DNA of 64,000 bases from Anoxybacillus amylolyticus (GTDB lineage: Bacteria; Bacillota; Bacilli; Bacillales; Anoxybacillaceae): positions 2,492,001 through 2,556,000 of the forward strand of contig NZ_CP015438.1 in assembly GCF_001634285.1 (NCBI RefSeq). The letters run 5' to 3'. The notes beneath the pieces were generated by a model, which was given only the letters and a program-made list of their open reading frames with translations, was not told the origin of the DNA and ran no database searches. The number at the start of each line of letters is the position of its first letter. Position 1 is the stretch's first letter. The translations under genes were made by a program, and so were the position numbers. Shown piece by piece: positions 7,766 through 17,444 of this stretch.

Positions 7766-8963
7766 CAATTTGTTACTCACTCATTTGAGTGGGCTAGGTC
7801 ATTTCTGCCTAGCTCTCCGTCTTTCGAACAGAGATCAGACTATATCATCAAAGAAGAGAATGTTACATATTTTCAATTCAATTTTATATCTCCATGTTGA
7901 TAAAGGTGATGGAACAATTTGTTGACATCTTTAATACTGGATATATAAAGATCAAAGCATCCTTCTTTTTCAGTTAATGAATGGACATTTTGCCCAATAC
8001 CTTTAGACTTCAAAAATTTTAAGATTCCTTCTAACAATTGCTTCGATCCAGTAATACCAAATCGTGTTTTTAAGTAAGTTTTATCCCTCTCTTGGTAATA
8101 TCTCTTATATACTCTTATATTTCCATCAGCATCAAATACTCCACGCAAGAAGCTCCATTGCAATTCATCGCTATTAAACTCTATCCAAGTTTCATTCCCT
8201 GTTTTTTTGGGAGTTATTCCTAACCTCATTAAATCATTACACATTTTTGTAGAATTAATGGTTAATGAATATTTGTTTTGCTCATTAGGTGCATTTCTTT
8301 TTCTAAACTTGATCGCCTCTTGCATGTTTAATTCTTTTGCTATATCGTAAATCAATTGTTTATCTTCTTCTGCTAAAGTTAAGACAAGACGCTTTGATTT
8401 TTTACGATCAAAAATTGTCCCATCACCTAAGATATAGCCAACTAAATATGCTTGATTTGGAGTTTTTATATCAGAGAAATAATTTTCACAATAATTATAT
8501 TTTTTGTTGGCTAATTTACCTGCTTCCCCGGGATTTCTGATTTCAAACATTTTCATTTCTTCATTCCATCTTCTTAAAGTTCCTCTACTTACACCTAATA
8601 TTTTGGCTATTTTAACTTGGCTATATCCTTCTTTATGGAGATCTTTTGCTTTTTTCAACATCTCTTCTTTGTCTCGCGCCTCGTAACCTCGTCGCCGAGT
8701 GTTACGATTTACTCCTTCCATGGTTTCCACACTCCAAACATTTTTATTTATTACATTCATTGTATGGAGAACTGTAGGAAGTTTCAATAGTCGTTGAACC
8801 TTCATCTCCGTTTCCAGAGATGCTTGGCTGCTGGTTGCCCATTCTCTATCCAACTTGTTTTTAAACCGTCACGCTTGCCGTCACCAGCTACGTTGTGGTC
8901 AAGTTGGCTTTAGGGGGTTCCAGCAATTCGCGAGATTTTACTCCCGCCAATGGCACTACTTTA
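7766..8963 (-). mobile_element. group I intron 1 of nrdJ (LAGLIDADG-bearing, 1198 nt)
   Basis: The exon ends in U (8964) and the intron ends in G (7766). P1 is strong: exon CUCCCGU (8970-8964) pairs with GCGGGAG (8947-8941), seven pairs including the splice-site U-G. P4: TGCTGG (8925-8920)/CCAGCA (8834-8829). P7: GACTAT (8792-8787)/ATAGTC (7843-7838), embedded in GTTCAACGACTA and GATATAGTCTGA, the classical R and S boxes. P10: intron GCCAU pairs with exon GUGGC. The core resembles subgroup IA introns of Gram-positive phages and bacterial genes. The endonuclease ORF lies between the P7 strands, i.e. in the P8 region. The intron begins with TAA in frame, so unspliced mRNA gives a protein truncated after 262 residues. 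Confidence 0.94.
7873..8721 (-). CDS. intron-encoded LAGLIDADG homing endonuclease
   Basis: 282 residues if started at the ATG at 8721, which has GGAG 10 nt upstream; an ATG at 8760 is an alternative, and the frame is open further up through the intron core. A helix-turn-helix of the resolvase/NUMOD kind (YSQVKIAKILGVSRGTLRRW) occupies about residues 35-55. Two LAGLIDADG motifs follow: LVGYILGDG (about 92-100) and FLRGVFDADG (about 190-199), with the acidic catalytic Asp present in both. A single chain with two motifs would act as a monomer. It probably cleaves the intronless nrdJ GGSR/RGAQ site (inference). Confidence 0.9.
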   Translation of the reverse strand: MEGVNRNTRRRGYEARDKEEMLKKAKDLHKEGYSQVKIAKILGVSRGTLRRWNEEMKMFEIRNPGEAGKLANKKYNYCENYFSDIKTPNQAYLVGYILGDGTIFDRKKSKRLVLTLAEEDKQLIYDIAKELNMQEAIKFRKRNAPNEQNKYSLTINSTKMCNDLMRLGITPKKTGNETWIEFNSDELQWSFLRGVFDADGNIRVYKRYYQERDKTYLKTRFGITGSKQLLEGILKFLKSKGIGQNVHSLTEKEGCFDLYISSIKDVNKLFHHLYQHGDIKLN

Positions 8964-9749
8964 ACGGGAGCCACCTTGTTCCACAAGATGGGTTAGTTTT
9001 GCAATGTCGTCAAGCCATGACACCGAACCGGACGATTTGCCGTTGACTCCGCGCGCGAGCGTATTGCGTGGGCGAAGGGTAGAACCGTTCGTTCCTACAC
9101 CGCCACCGCGGCTCATAATTTCCATCACTTGTTTACGATGTTCAGAAATGCCTTCGCGCGAGTCTTTGACAAACGGCATGACATAGCAGTTAAAATACGT
9201 CACTTCTGTTCCAGAACCAGCACCGTACAACACGCGCCCAGCTGGAACAAAATTAAGGTTGACGAGCTGTTCGTAAAATTTTTCAAACCATTCTTGCCGC
9301 TTTTCTTCTGTTTTTTCAACAGCGGCTAACCCGGTTGCGTTCCGCTTCGCAATTTGCTCATAAAAAATTTCTAGCGGCTTTTCAATGACATCGAGCGAGC
9401 GAACAACAATGCCTGTTTTCGCCTCCTCTCCGTCTAACACGTGCCGGTACTCCTCTTCCACTAGCACATGCGCTTTTTTGTTTTCCAAATCAAGCTTGAC
9501 AATAAACCCAAGCCCGCGCGCCGGAAACTTCGGATCTTCCTTTACGGTTAAAACGACAAAATCTCCAACGCTTAACGTTAATTTTTCCGTATCTTTAAAC
9601 GAGTAGCGGTCAAGCATCACTAAACGCGACACGCCTTTATGCGTAATGTGCATGTCCTCCGTAATCGGATGCACTTGCGGAAACAAGCGAATGTCTGCAT
9701 TTAGTTTAGCAATATCCAATTTCATTCGTTCAGAAGACGCAACCGTCAT
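8964..9749 (-). CDS. nrdJ: adenosylcobalamin-dependent class II ribonucleotide reductase, exon 1 (262 residues)
   Basis: First exon. Joining 9749-8964, 7765-6599 and 5419-4811 gives an uninterrupted 853-residue NrdJ, a normal length for the Bacillaceae B12-dependent enzyme. This exon contains the N-terminal beta domain and the first disulfide cysteine C188 (TYFNCYVMP). It also contains MSRGGGVGTNGSTLRPR and the conserved GSVSWLDDIAKLTHLVEQGG that leads to the intron 1 site at R262/R263. The start ATG follows GAGGAGAG. The gene supplies deoxynucleotides for DNA synthesis. Two NrdR boxes lie about 100 bp upstream. No other RNR gene lies in the window. Confidence 0.95.
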
Positions 9750-9833
9750 TCTTCAATCTCTCCTCTTCTTTCAAATTGTCCACTTTCTGCCTGCAAATTC
9801 TGTCTAGATTAAATTACCATATCGCCAACAAAA

Positions 9834-9882
9834 AAACAATATATAGTATGATATTTTTATCGACACATACTATATATTGTGT
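9834..9882 (-). promoter_or_regulatory. paired NrdR boxes upstream of nrdJ
   Basis: Two 16-bp near-palindromes, AAACAATATATAGTAT (9834-9849) and ATACTATATATTGTGT (9867-9882), match the NrdR consensus acaCwAtATaTwGtgt at 14 and 15 of 16 positions. Their starts are 33 bp apart, about three helical turns, the usual arrangement for the ATP/dATP-sensing repressor NrdR. They sit 85-133 bp before the nrdJ start. The rest of the 290-bp gap (9750-10039) holds the lipM terminator and nothing else recognisable. Confidence 0.85.
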
Positions 9883-10015
9883 ATTAGGTCAACAAATTCG
9901 TATTTTGTCAAATAACAAAAACAATAGAAACGAAAGAAAAAGGGAGAAAACGGTCCAAAATCGCCTCATTTTCCCGATAAACGAAACATTTTGCCAGTTG
10001 CTTTTCAGCGACAAC

Positions 10016-10040
10016 GAAAAAACGCGGAATTTTCCGCGCT
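10016..10040 (-). terminator. lipM terminator
   Basis: Minus-strand stem CGCGGAA/TTCCGCG with a 2-nt loop, followed by TTTTTT, directly after the lipM stop codon. Confidence 0.82.
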
Positions 10041-10876
10041 TATCGTTTAAAATTCCATTCATCGCTCGCATATTTTTTTTCCGCGAGCTCATTCACATAC
10101 GCCATTTCTTCTGCCGATAGCGTATACGGTTCTAACACAATCTCGAGCCCTTTTTCAAACCCTTTGAAAAACGCTTCTTTCGCCTCCGAAAGCGTAATTT
10201 TCCGCTCGGTTAGTTCATTGATTGCGACCGCCTTATGTTTAAAGTTTTGCCGCAGCCGCTCTTTTACTCGTTCGTTCGGGTACTTAAACAAGCTAAAAAG
10301 CATCTCTTCATCTAAGTCCAATAAAATCGAACCGTGCTGTAAAATGACGCCTTTTTGCCGCGTTTGGGCGCTTCCTGCCACTTTTCTTCCTTCCACAACG
10401 AGCTCGTACCAAGACGGTGCATCAAAACAAACAGCGGAGCGCGGGTTTTTCAAATCCGCTTTTTCTTCTTCTGTTTTTGGAACAGCAAAATACGCATCAA
10501 GCCCTAGGAAACGAAACCCTTCTAAAATGCCTTGTGAAATGACACGATACGCTTCCGTCACCGTTTGCGGCATCGCTGGATGCGATTCGGACACGATGAC
10601 GCTATACGTCAACTCTTGATCGTGAAGCACGCCGCGCCCACCCGTCGGTCGTCTCACAAAGCCGAGACTGTATTTTTTTACTGCTTCCATATCAATTTCT
10701 TTTTCGACTTTTTGAAAATAGCCGATCGAAAGCGTCGGTGGATTCCATCCGTAAAACCGAATCGTCGGCGGAATTTTTCCTTCGCTATGCCATTCTAACA
10801 ACGCTTCATCAAGCGCCATATTAAACGCCGGAGAACAATCGCCCGAGTCAATAAATCGCCATCTTTCTTTTTCCAC
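10040..10876 (-). CDS. lipM: octanoyl-[acyl-carrier-protein]:protein N-octanoyltransferase LipM
   Basis: 278 residues of the BirA/LipB/LplA fold. [12 protein letters not shown] (75-86) is the lipoate/biotin-ligase type signature, and Cys150 ([15 protein letters not shown]) is at exactly the catalytic position known for B. subtilis LipM (YqhM). [11 protein letters not shown] (about 162-172) supplies the lysine of the acyl pocket. LipM moves octanoate from ACP to GcvH as the first step of lipoate assembly, which fits the glycine cleavage operon 550 bp away. Monocistronic, divergent from yqhL. Confidence 0.93.
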   Translation of the reverse strand: MEKERWRFIDSGDCSPAFNMALDEALLEWHSEGKIPPTIRFYGWNPPTLSIGYFQKVEKEIDMEAVKKYSLGFVRRPTGGRGVLHDQELTYSVIVSESHPAMPQTVTEAYRVISQGILEGFRFLGLDAYFAVPKTEEEKADLKNPRSAVCFDAPSWYELVVEGRKVAGSAQTRQKGVILQHGSILLDLDEEMLFSLFKYPNERVKERLRQNFKHKAVAINELTERKITLSEAKEAFFKGFEKGLEIVLEPYTLSAEEMAYVNELAEKKYASDEWNFKR

Positions 10877-11021
10877 TTTTCCACCTTCTTTCCCCTTCTT
10901 TTGCGTCTATTAGTTTAGCAAACAAAGCGGACGAAGGAAAGCGAAAATGCTTTGCGTCTAATGGATAACATCGATATAATAGAATTTGTCGAATGTTGAA
11001 AGAAAAGGGGGCTTGTTGCTC

Positions 11022-11393
11022 GTGCAATGGCTATGGATTATCATTGGCGCCTTGATTACCTATTCTGCTGTCATGTATTTCATGCAGCGCAAAATGGTGA
11101 AAACGCTCACGGAAGAAGAATTCCGCGCTGGCTATCGGAAAGCACAACTTATCGATGTTCGCGAACCAGATGAATACGCTGCTGGACATATTTTGGGCGC
11201 TCGCAATATTCCGCTCACGCAATTACGTATGCGCATGAAAGAATTGCGCAAAGACCAACCGATTTATTTATATTGCCAAAGCGGACTTCGTAGTGGCCGC
11301 GCCGCACAAATGCTTTACCGCAAAGGCTACCGCGACTTGTACCACTTAAAAGGCGGTTTTAAAACATGGGCAGGGAAAGTGAAGAAAAAATAA
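11022..11393 (+). CDS. yqhL: membrane-anchored rhodanese-like protein YqhL
   Basis: About 123 residues: one N-terminal membrane helix (2-18) and a single rhodanese domain with the active-site loop YCQSGLRSGRAA, whose cysteine would carry persulfide sulfur. LIDVREPDEYAAGHI is the typical N-terminal rhodanese motif. The physiological acceptor is unknown. The frame is open back to a TTG at 10986, but AAAAGGGGG at 11005-11011 points to the GTG at 11022 (or a TTG at 11013-11018). It shares a terminator with the convergent gcvPB. Confidence 0.85.
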   Translation: MQWLWIIIGALITYSAVMYFMQRKMVKTLTEEEFRAGYRKAQLIDVREPDEYAAGHILGARNIPLTQLRMRMKELRKDQPIYLYCQSGLRSGRAAQMLYRKGYRDLYHLKGGFKTWAGKVKKK

Positions 11394-11421
11394 GGTGCCA
11401 AGCAAAAACGCCTGGCACCTT
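11392..11421. terminator. shared terminator of yqhL and gcvPB
   Basis: Nine-bp perfect stem AAGGTGCCA/TGGCACCTT with a 12-nt loop between the convergent genes. It is followed by TGTTTATTTTT on the plus strand and by the TTATTTTTTC tract on the minus strand. Confidence 0.75.
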
Positions 11422-11423
11422 GT

Positions 11424-12878
11424 TTATTTTTGATAACGCAAAATTGGTTTGCGAGCGGCAGTCGTTTCATCCAAACGTTTGACGACCGTTGTATGCGGCG
11501 CTTCCTGGACGATTTCCGGCGTTTCTTCCGTTTCTTTCGCAATTTGAATCATCACATCAATAAACGCATCGAGCGTTTCTTTTGACTCGGTTTCCGTCGG
11601 CTCGATCATCATGCACTCTTCGACAATCAATGGGAAGTAAATCGTCGGCGGATGGTAGCCGAAATCAAGCAAGCGCTTCGCAATATCAAGCGTACGTACC
11701 CCTAATTTCTTTTGGCGCTTTCCTGATAAGACAAACTCGTGTTTACAATGACGGTTGTATGGCAAATCGTAATATTCCGCTAAGCGACGCATCATGTAGT
11801 TGGCGTTTAATACCGCATATTCTGTCACTGCTTTTAAGCCGTCTGGTCCCATCGAACGAATATACGTATAGGCGCGAACGTTAATGCCGAAGTTGCCGTA
11901 AAACGGCTTCACGCGACCGATCGCTTTTGGTCTGTCGTAATCAAAATAGTAGCCGTTTTCACCTTTTTCAACCGTTGGCTTCGGTAAAAATGGGATGAGA
12001 TCCGCCTTCACGCCAACTGGACCAGAGCCAGGACCACCGCCGCCGTGTGGACCAGTAAACGTTTTATGAAGGTTTAAATGCACGACGTCAAAGCCCATAT
12101 CGCCAGGTCGTGCTTTGCTTAACACCGCATTTAAGTTTGCCCCATCGTAATACAGCTTTCCGCCTGCGGCATGCACGATTTCCGCCATTTCTAAAATGTT
12201 TTCTTCAAACAGACCGAGCGTATTTGGGTTTGTAAGCATGAGCGCTGCTGTATCTGGACCGACGACGCGGCGTAAGTCGTCTAAATCGACAAGTCCTTCT
12301 TCCGTCGACTTCACTGTCACCGTTTCAAAGCCGGCAACCGTTGCCGACGCAGGATTTGTTCCATGCGCCGTATCAGGAACGATGACTTTCGTGCGGTTGT
12401 AGTCGCCGTTTGCTTCATGATAGGCGCGAATCATCATCAGCCCTGTCCATTCCCCGTGCGCACCAGCCGCTGGCTGCAACGTCACCGCATCCATGCCCGT
12501 AATTTCTTTTAAATGCTCTTGTAAGTCATACATTAATTCAAGCGCCCCTTGCACCGTTTCTTCCGGCTGAAGCGGGTGAATGTGGGCAAACCCGGCAAAA
12601 CGAGCAACGTTTTCGTTTATTTTCGGATTGTATTTCATCGTGCACGACCCAAGCGGATAAAAGCCGGAATCCACTCCGTGGTTGCGCTTCGATAGCGCTG
12701 TATAGTGGCGCATAATGTCAAGCTCCGACACTTCTGGAAGCTCCGGTGCTTCTTGCCGAATGTAATCGGTTGGGATGACTTGCGCGACATCGACTGCTGG
12801 TACGTCTAGTGCTGGTAAGCTGTACCCGATTCGTCCTGGCTTGCTTAATTCAAAAATAAGCGGTTGATCTTTATGCAT
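11424..12878 (-). CDS. gcvPB: glycine dehydrogenase (decarboxylating) subunit 2
   Basis: 484 residues, the usual size of the C-terminal half of a split P protein. The PLP lysine is in [16 protein letters not shown] (about 270-285), and [12 protein letters not shown] and [11 protein letters not shown] are PLP-fold signatures. With GcvPA it decarboxylates glycine and passes the aminomethyl group to lipoyl-GcvH. Its ATG overlaps the end of gcvPA by 8 bp, so translation is coupled. Third gene of the riboswitch-controlled operon. Confidence 0.97.
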   Translation of the reverse strand: MHKDQPLIFELSKPGRIGYSLPALDVPAVDVAQVIPTDYIRQEAPELPEVSELDIMRHYTALSKRNHGVDSGFYPLGSCTMKYNPKINENVARFAGFAHIHPLQPEETVQGALELMYDLQEHLKEITGMDAVTLQPAAGAHGEWTGLMMIRAYHEANGDYNRTKVIVPDTAHGTNPASATVAGFETVTVKSTEEGLVDLDDLRRVVGPDTAALMLTNPNTLGLFEENILEMAEIVHAAGGKLYYDGANLNAVLSKARPGDMGFDVVHLNLHKTFTGPHGGGGPGSGPVGVKADLIPFLPKPTVEKGENGYYFDYDRPKAIGRVKPFYGNFGINVRAYTYIRSMGPDGLKAVTEYAVLNANYMMRRLAEYYDLPYNRHCKHEFVLSGKRQKKLGVRTLDIAKRLLDFGYHPPTIYFPLIVEECMMIEPTETESKETLDAFIDVMIQIAKETEETPEIVQEAPHTTVVKRLDETTAARKPILRYQK

Positions 12879-14217
12879 GACAATCCCCCAATTCTTTCAC
12901 AAGCGTGTCGATTTCTTCTTTCGTGCGCAATTCTGTCACCGCAATTAACATGCAGTTTTGCAATTCAGGATAATCGCGCCCGAGATCGTAGCCGCCGATC
13001 ATTCCTTTTTCCAATAGCTTTTTATTTACTTCTGCTACTGGCTTGTTCATACGAATAACAAACTCGTTGAAAAACGGTCCTGGAAATACAACATCAAATC
13101 CATGATTGACGAACGTTTCTTTTGCATAATGCGCTTTTTGAATATTCATCGTCGCCATTTCTTTTACGCCGTTTTTGCCGAGCGCTGTCATCGCCACCGA
13201 TGCGGCAAGCGCGTTTAACGCTTGGTTCGAGCAAATATTTGACGTTGCTTTGTCTCGCCGAATATGTTGTTCGCGCGCTTGAAGGGTCAATACAAAACCA
13301 CGGCGACCTTCTTCGTCCGTCGTTTGTCCGACGAGGCGCCCTGGAATTTTGCGCATCAGCGCAGATTTAACCGCAAAATAGCCGCAATGTGGACCCCCAA
13401 ATTGCGTTGGAATACCAAACGGTTGTGCGTCACCAACGACGATGTCCGCCCCGAACTGACCTGGCGGTGTTAATACCCCTAAGGCGAGCGGATTGCTTGC
13501 AACAACGAACATCCCTTTATGCGCATGGGCGATTGGCTCGATGTCTTTTAGCGGCTCGATTTGGCCGAAAAAGTTTGGATATTGGACGATGACACACGCA
13601 ACATCCTCACTCATTTCTGCTTGCAGTGCCGAAAGATCCGTTACCCCGTTTTTGTACGGTATTTCTACTACTTCTAGCCCTGGCCCTTTCGCATACGTTT
13701 TTACAACGTCACAGTATTGGGGGTGCACCGCTTTCGATAACAACACTTTTTTCTTTTTCGTATGCGCCGCGCTTAATAACGCTGCTTCCGCTAACGCGGT
13801 TCCACCATCATACATCGAGGAATTCGCTACGTCCATGCCGGTTAGCTCGCAAATCATCGTTTGAAACTCGAAAATCGCCTGCAATTCCCCTTGCGAAATT
13901 TCCGGCTGGTATGGCGTATACGCTGTATAAAATTCAGAACGTGAGATCACATGGTCAACAATCGTCGGAATGTAATGGTCGTACACCCCTGCTCCTAAAA
14001 AGGAAGGATACGTCTTAATATCCGCATTTTTCGCCGCTAGTGCCATTAACTCTTTCATTAGCTCCGGCTCTGATTTTGCCGGTTTAATGTTGTATTCGCC
14101 TTGAAATCGAACGCTTTCTGGGATGTCGGAAAACAGTTCATCAATGGACTGTACCCCAATTGTTTGCAACATTTGTTGCTTATCTTCTTCCGTCATCGGC
14201 AAATAACGATGAAGCAT
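12871..14217 (-). CDS. gcvPA: glycine dehydrogenase (decarboxylating) subunit 1
   Basis: 448 residues, the N-terminal half of the split P protein. It shows the conserved [29 protein letters not shown] and [11 protein letters not shown] segments. It lacks the PLP lysine, which is on GcvPB. The start follows GGAGAGAGGATT, 19 bp after gcvT. It forms the heterotetrameric P protein with GcvPB. Confidence 0.97.
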   Translation of the reverse strand: MLHRYLPMTEEDKQQMLQTIGVQSIDELFSDIPESVRFQGEYNIKPAKSEPELMKELMALAAKNADIKTYPSFLGAGVYDHYIPTIVDHVISRSEFYTAYTPYQPEISQGELQAIFEFQTMICELTGMDVANSSMYDGGTALAEAALLSAAHTKKKKVLLSKAVHPQYCDVVKTYAKGPGLEVVEIPYKNGVTDLSALQAEMSEDVACVIVQYPNFFGQIEPLKDIEPIAHAHKGMFVVASNPLALGVLTPPGQFGADIVVGDAQPFGIPTQFGGPHCGYFAVKSALMRKIPGRLVGQTTDEEGRRGFVLTLQAREQHIRRDKATSNICSNQALNALAASVAMTALGKNGVKEMATMNIQKAHYAKETFVNHGFDVVFPGPFFNEFVIRMNKPVAEVNKKLLEKGMIGGYDLGRDYPELQNCMLIAVTELRTKEEIDTLVKELGDCHA

Positions 14218-14236
14218 AATCCTCTCTCCTCACATC

Positions 14237-15331
14237 TTATTTTGTCCGTTTATAAAACGGTGTTGCCACCACTTTCGCTTTTAAGCGCTTGCCGCGAATG
14301 TCCACTTCCACTTCTGTATCAAGAATAGTAAATTCTGTTTGAATAAGCGCTAAGCCGATATTTTTTTTGAGCGTCGGCGATTGGGTTCCTGTCGTGACGA
14401 CGCCAACTTGCTCACCGTTTACATATACGGCATATCCGTGGCGCGGAATGCCTTTGTCCATCATTTCGATGCCGACAAGCTTCCGTGTCGTTCCTTCTTC
14501 TTTTTGTTTCTTTAATACTTCTTTTCCGAAAAAGTCAACGTCTTTATTCGTTTTGACCGCAAATCCGAGCCCTGCTTCGATTGGCGTAATGTCTTTCGCC
14601 AATTCTTGTCCATAAAGGGGCAAGCACGCTTCAAATCGGAGCGTATCGCGCGCACCGAGCCCGCACGGGAGCACCCCTTCTTCTTTTCCTGCCTCTAAAA
14701 TCGCCCGCCAGAGCGTTTGAGCATCTCCTGCGCGGCAATATAGCTCAAACCCGTCTTCTCCTGTATATCCTGTCCGCGACACGAGCGTTTTAACCCCTGC
14801 GACATCGACATCATCAGAGAAAGCGAAAAATTTGATGCCAGATAAATCGGTAGTCGTCAATGGTTGCAACACTTTTTCCGCAAGTGGCCCTTGCAGCGCT
14901 AGTTGCGCGATATCGTTCGAGATATTGACAAGTTCGACATCACCAAATACATGCGCTTTAAGCCAAGCAAAATCTTTTTCGATATTTGCAGCGTTCACCA
15001 CAAGAAGATAATGGCCATCCGCTTTTTTATAAATCAACAAATCATCTACCGTTCCGCCGTCTTCATCACACATGAGCGTATATTGAGCGCGACCATTTGT
15101 TAGTTTTTCCACATCGTTTGTCATCATTTTTTGTAAAAAGGAAAGGCTATCTTTTCCTTTTACTTCAAACTCGCCCATATGCGACACGTCAAACAATCCT
15201 GCCCTCGTCCGTACCGCTTCGTGTTCTTCTTTAATGCTTGAAAATTGCACTGGCAGTTCCCAGCCGCCAAAATCAATTGTTTTGGCGCCATATTGTGCGT
15301 ACAATGAAAATAGCGGTGTTCTTTTTAACAT
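14237..15331 (-). CDS. gcvT: aminomethyltransferase (glycine cleavage T protein)
   Basis: 364 residues from [39 protein letters not shown] and [11 protein letters not shown]-like [13 protein letters not shown] are T-protein landmarks that form the folate pocket. It transfers the methylene group from aminomethyl-lipoyl-GcvH to tetrahydrofolate and releases ammonia. The ATG at 15331 has GGAGGGGG just upstream; an open extension to 15382 runs into the riboswitch terminator and is not coding. First gene of gcvT-gcvPA-gcvPB. gcvH is not in the window. Confidence 0.97.
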   Translation of the reverse strand: MLKRTPLFSLYAQYGAKTIDFGGWELPVQFSSIKEEHEAVRTRAGLFDVSHMGEFEVKGKDSLSFLQKMMTNDVEKLTNGRAQYTLMCDEDGGTVDDLLIYKKADGHYLLVVNAANIEKDFAWLKAHVFGDVELVNISNDIAQLALQGPLAEKVLQPLTTTDLSGIKFFAFSDDVDVAGVKTLVSRTGYTGEDGFELYCRAGDAQTLWRAILEAGKEEGVLPCGLGARDTLRFEACLPLYGQELAKDITPIEAGLGFAVKTNKDVDFFGKEVLKKQKEEGTTRKLVGIEMMDKGIPRHGYAVYVNGEQVGVVTTGTQSPTLKKNIGLALIQTEFTILDTEVEVDIRGKRLKAKVVATPFYKRTK

Positions 15332-15349
15332 ATGCCCCCTCCTTGTCAT

Positions 15350-15398
15350 AAAAAAAGACAGACGACTCCCATATATCGCCATATGGAAGTCTCTGTCC
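15350..15398 (-). terminator. riboswitch-controlled terminator before gcvT
   Basis: A long minus-strand hairpin, GACAGAGACTTCC...GGGAGTCGTCTGTC, is followed by TTTTTTT. Its 5' arm starts with GACAGAG, the 3' side of the second glycine aptamer. Ligand-bound aptamer and terminator therefore exclude each other, an 'on' switch. Confidence 0.85.
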
Positions 15399-15552
15399 TT
15401 TCACCTGAAAGTTTCCCTATAATAGGTTTCCTCGTGGGTGGTTCACGTTCGTGAACACTCTCCAGAGCTGCGTCAAACAAGAGTTCTTTTGCCTGAGAGA
15501 TTCGTGTTGCCACTTGCTCCTTCGGCGCTACATTTCGTAGTCTCTCCCCTTG
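15357..15552 (-). promoter_or_regulatory. tandem glycine riboswitch
   Basis: Two glycine aptamers in series on the minus strand. Aptamer 1 runs from GGGGAGAG (15549) through CCGAAGGAGCAAG to CTCTCAGGCAAAAGAACTC. Aptamer 2 runs from CTCTGGAGAG through CACGAGGAAACC to CTTTCAGGTGAAAGGACAG (end 15391). All conserved glycine-aptamer boxes are present. It binds glycine cooperatively and raises expression of the gcv operon when glycine is abundant. It fills most of the 466-bp gap between gcvT and yqhH. Confidence 0.95.
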
Positions 15553-15564
15553 TTCTCATCCGCC

Positions 15565-15592
15565 CATATATAATTTTCAAAAAAATGGTCAA
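15565..15592 (-). promoter_or_regulatory. gcvT: gcv operon promoter
   Basis: TTGACC (15592-15587) and TATATG (15570-15565) on the minus strand are 16 bp apart and lie just ahead of the riboswitch. A start about 7 bp downstream would include the whole aptamer pair. Confidence 0.65.
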
Positions 15593-15797
15593 ACTATAGG
15601 AAAAGATGACGTAGTTTTTTTAACTTTCTAATTTATTATTATACTACCATTAATGTGTGCAAAAGAGCAATAAAAATTCAGTGCGACAAACAAAAAATAT
15701 CCGAACTTTTTATTAGTAATTTCAGTAAACAATCGCCTATTTACATATATTAACCCCTATTGAATTAAAAACGTTCGGTATTAAAGGAGACGAAACA

Positions 15798-17444
15798 ATG
15801 ATGGTCGAGATTGCATTTGATTCCGCATGGACAACAGGACTATTGGAACGAATCGAAAAGGACGGGCCGTGGGCGAGCTGGGAAATGTATGAGCTTGCGT
15901 TAGAAGCGGCAAAACATTTAGCTGTACCTGATTTTGACGGGCTGCAAGCACCGAAACATTTGCCGCATTTAACGCCGCTTCCACATCAGCTCGAAGTCGC
16001 CAAACAAGTCGTCGAAACGATGAACGGCAAAGCGATTTTAGCCGATGAAGTCGGACTCGGGAAAACGATTGAAGCAGGATTAATCTTAAAAGAATATATG
16101 ATTCGTGGGTTGGTGAAAAAAGTGCTCATTCTCGTTCCGGCTTCCCTCGTTTCTCAATGGACAGTGGAACTAAACGAAAAATTTTTCATTCCCGCCGTTG
16201 CGCAAAAAAAGAGCTACGTGTGGGAACAGTGCGATGTCGTCGTTTCTTCTATCGACACCGCAAAACGAAGTCCGCATCGTGACATCATTTATGCCCAGCA
16301 GTACGACATGGTTATTATTGATGAAGCGCATAAATTAAAAAACAATAAAACGAAAAACTATGAATTCGTGCAGCATTTAAAAAAGAAATTTTGTTTATTG
16401 CTCACGGCAACCCCGATTCAAAACCGAATCGAAGAAATTTTTCATCTCGTTTCTTTACTAAAGCCCGGCCATTTAGGAAACGCTTCTTACTTCGCCGAAA
16501 CGTACGGAAAAGGACGGACGCTGCAAACCGATGAGCATTTAAAAGTGCTTGTTAATAAAGTGATGATTCGCAATCGTCGCATCGATACCGGCATCGAATG
16601 GTCGAAGCGGCATGTCGAAACGGTGATGATTGAATTTTCCAAAGAAGAGCGGGAATTATACAACGCTGTTCACGCGTTAAAAATAGACGACGGGCAATTT
16701 TCGCTTATAACGATGTTGCGAGAAGCTTGTAGTAGCCGTGAAGCGCTCTTTTTTACGTTAAAAAATATGATGAGCAAATATTCAGAACCACCTATGTATT
16801 TTGACACGTTAATCGAAAAAATAAATGCTGTCACGACCAATGCAAAAGCGGAGAAAGCTCTTGAACTTATTCGGGGCATTAACGATAAAGTCATTATTTT
16901 TACCGAATATCGGGCGACACAACTATATCTGCAATGGTTTTTGCAACAGCACGGTATTTCGTCCGTCCCGTTTCGCGGCGGATTTAAGCGCGGAAAAAAA
17001 GATTGGATGAAAGAACTGTTTAAAACCCGCGCCCAAGTGCTTATTGCAACTGAGGCAGGGGGAGAAGGGATTAACTTGCAGTTTTGCCATCACGTCATTA
17101 ACTATGACCTCCCTTGGAACCCGATGCGCCTTGAACAACGCATCGGTCGCGTACACCGCTTAGGACAAACGAATGACGTATATATTTACAACTTTGCAGT
17201 GAAAGATACGGTCGAAGAGCATGTGCTAAAACTTCTCTATGAAAAAATTCGGCTATTTGAACGGGTCGTTGGCGAATTAGACGATATTTTAACAAAGATG
17301 AACATGACGGATTTCGAAGAATATTTACACGATATTCTCCAATCCCGTAGTGAGCGAGAAATGAAAATTAAAATGGAAAATTTAACGGCGATGATTGATT
17401 TTGCGGATCAATTCGTAAGGAGTGACGAATATGCGGCAAGATGA
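15798..17444 (+). CDS. yqhH: SNF2-family DEAD/DEAH-box helicase YqhH
   Basis: 548 residues with two RecA-like domains. Motif I is ADEVGLGKTIEAG (about 76-88), motif II DEAH (about 175-178), motif III LTATPIQNR (about 200-208), and motifs V/VI are TEAGGEGINLQFC and QRIGRVHRLGQ. These are the marks of RapA/SNF2 translocases, which use ATP to move along duplex DNA and displace proteins. RBS AAAGGAGACG; two consecutive ATGs at the start. It overlaps the coupled gene yqhG by 14 bp and diverges from the gcv operon. Confidence 0.93.
   Translation: MMVEIAFDSAWTTGLLERIEKDGPWASWEMYELALEAAKHLAVPDFDGLQAPKHLPHLTPLPHQLEVAKQVVETMNGKAILADEVGLGKTIEAGLILKEYMIRGLVKKVLILVPASLVSQWTVELNEKFFIPAVAQKKSYVWEQCDVVVSSIDTAKRSPHRDIIYAQQYDMVIIDEAHKLKNNKTKNYEFVQHLKKKFCLLLTATPIQNRIEEIFHLVSLLKPGHLGNASYFAETYGKGRTLQTDEHLKVLVNKVMIRNRRIDTGIEWSKRHVETVMIEFSKEERELYNAVHALKIDDGQFSLITMLREACSSREALFFTLKNMMSKYSEPPMYFDTLIEKINAVTTNAKAEKALELIRGINDKVIIFTEYRATQLYLQWFLQQHGISSVPFRGGFKRGKKDWMKELFKTRAQVLIATEAGGEGINLQFCHHVINYDLPWNPMRLEQRIGRVHRLGQTNDVYIYNFAVKDTVEEHVLKLLYEKIRLFERVVGELDDILTKMNMTDFEEYLHDILQSRSEREMKIKMENLTAMIDFADQFVRSDEYAAR

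Noticed and set aside
4811-9749. Inteins as the reason nrdJ is interrupted
   Set aside because: In-frame stop codons occur at once (intron 1) or within 11 codons (intron 2), there are no intein splicing motifs, and group I ribozyme stems are present.
4811-9749. nrdJ as a decayed pseudogene in three pieces
   Set aside because: The exons join in frame at exact splice sites with all catalytic residues kept and no frameshift.
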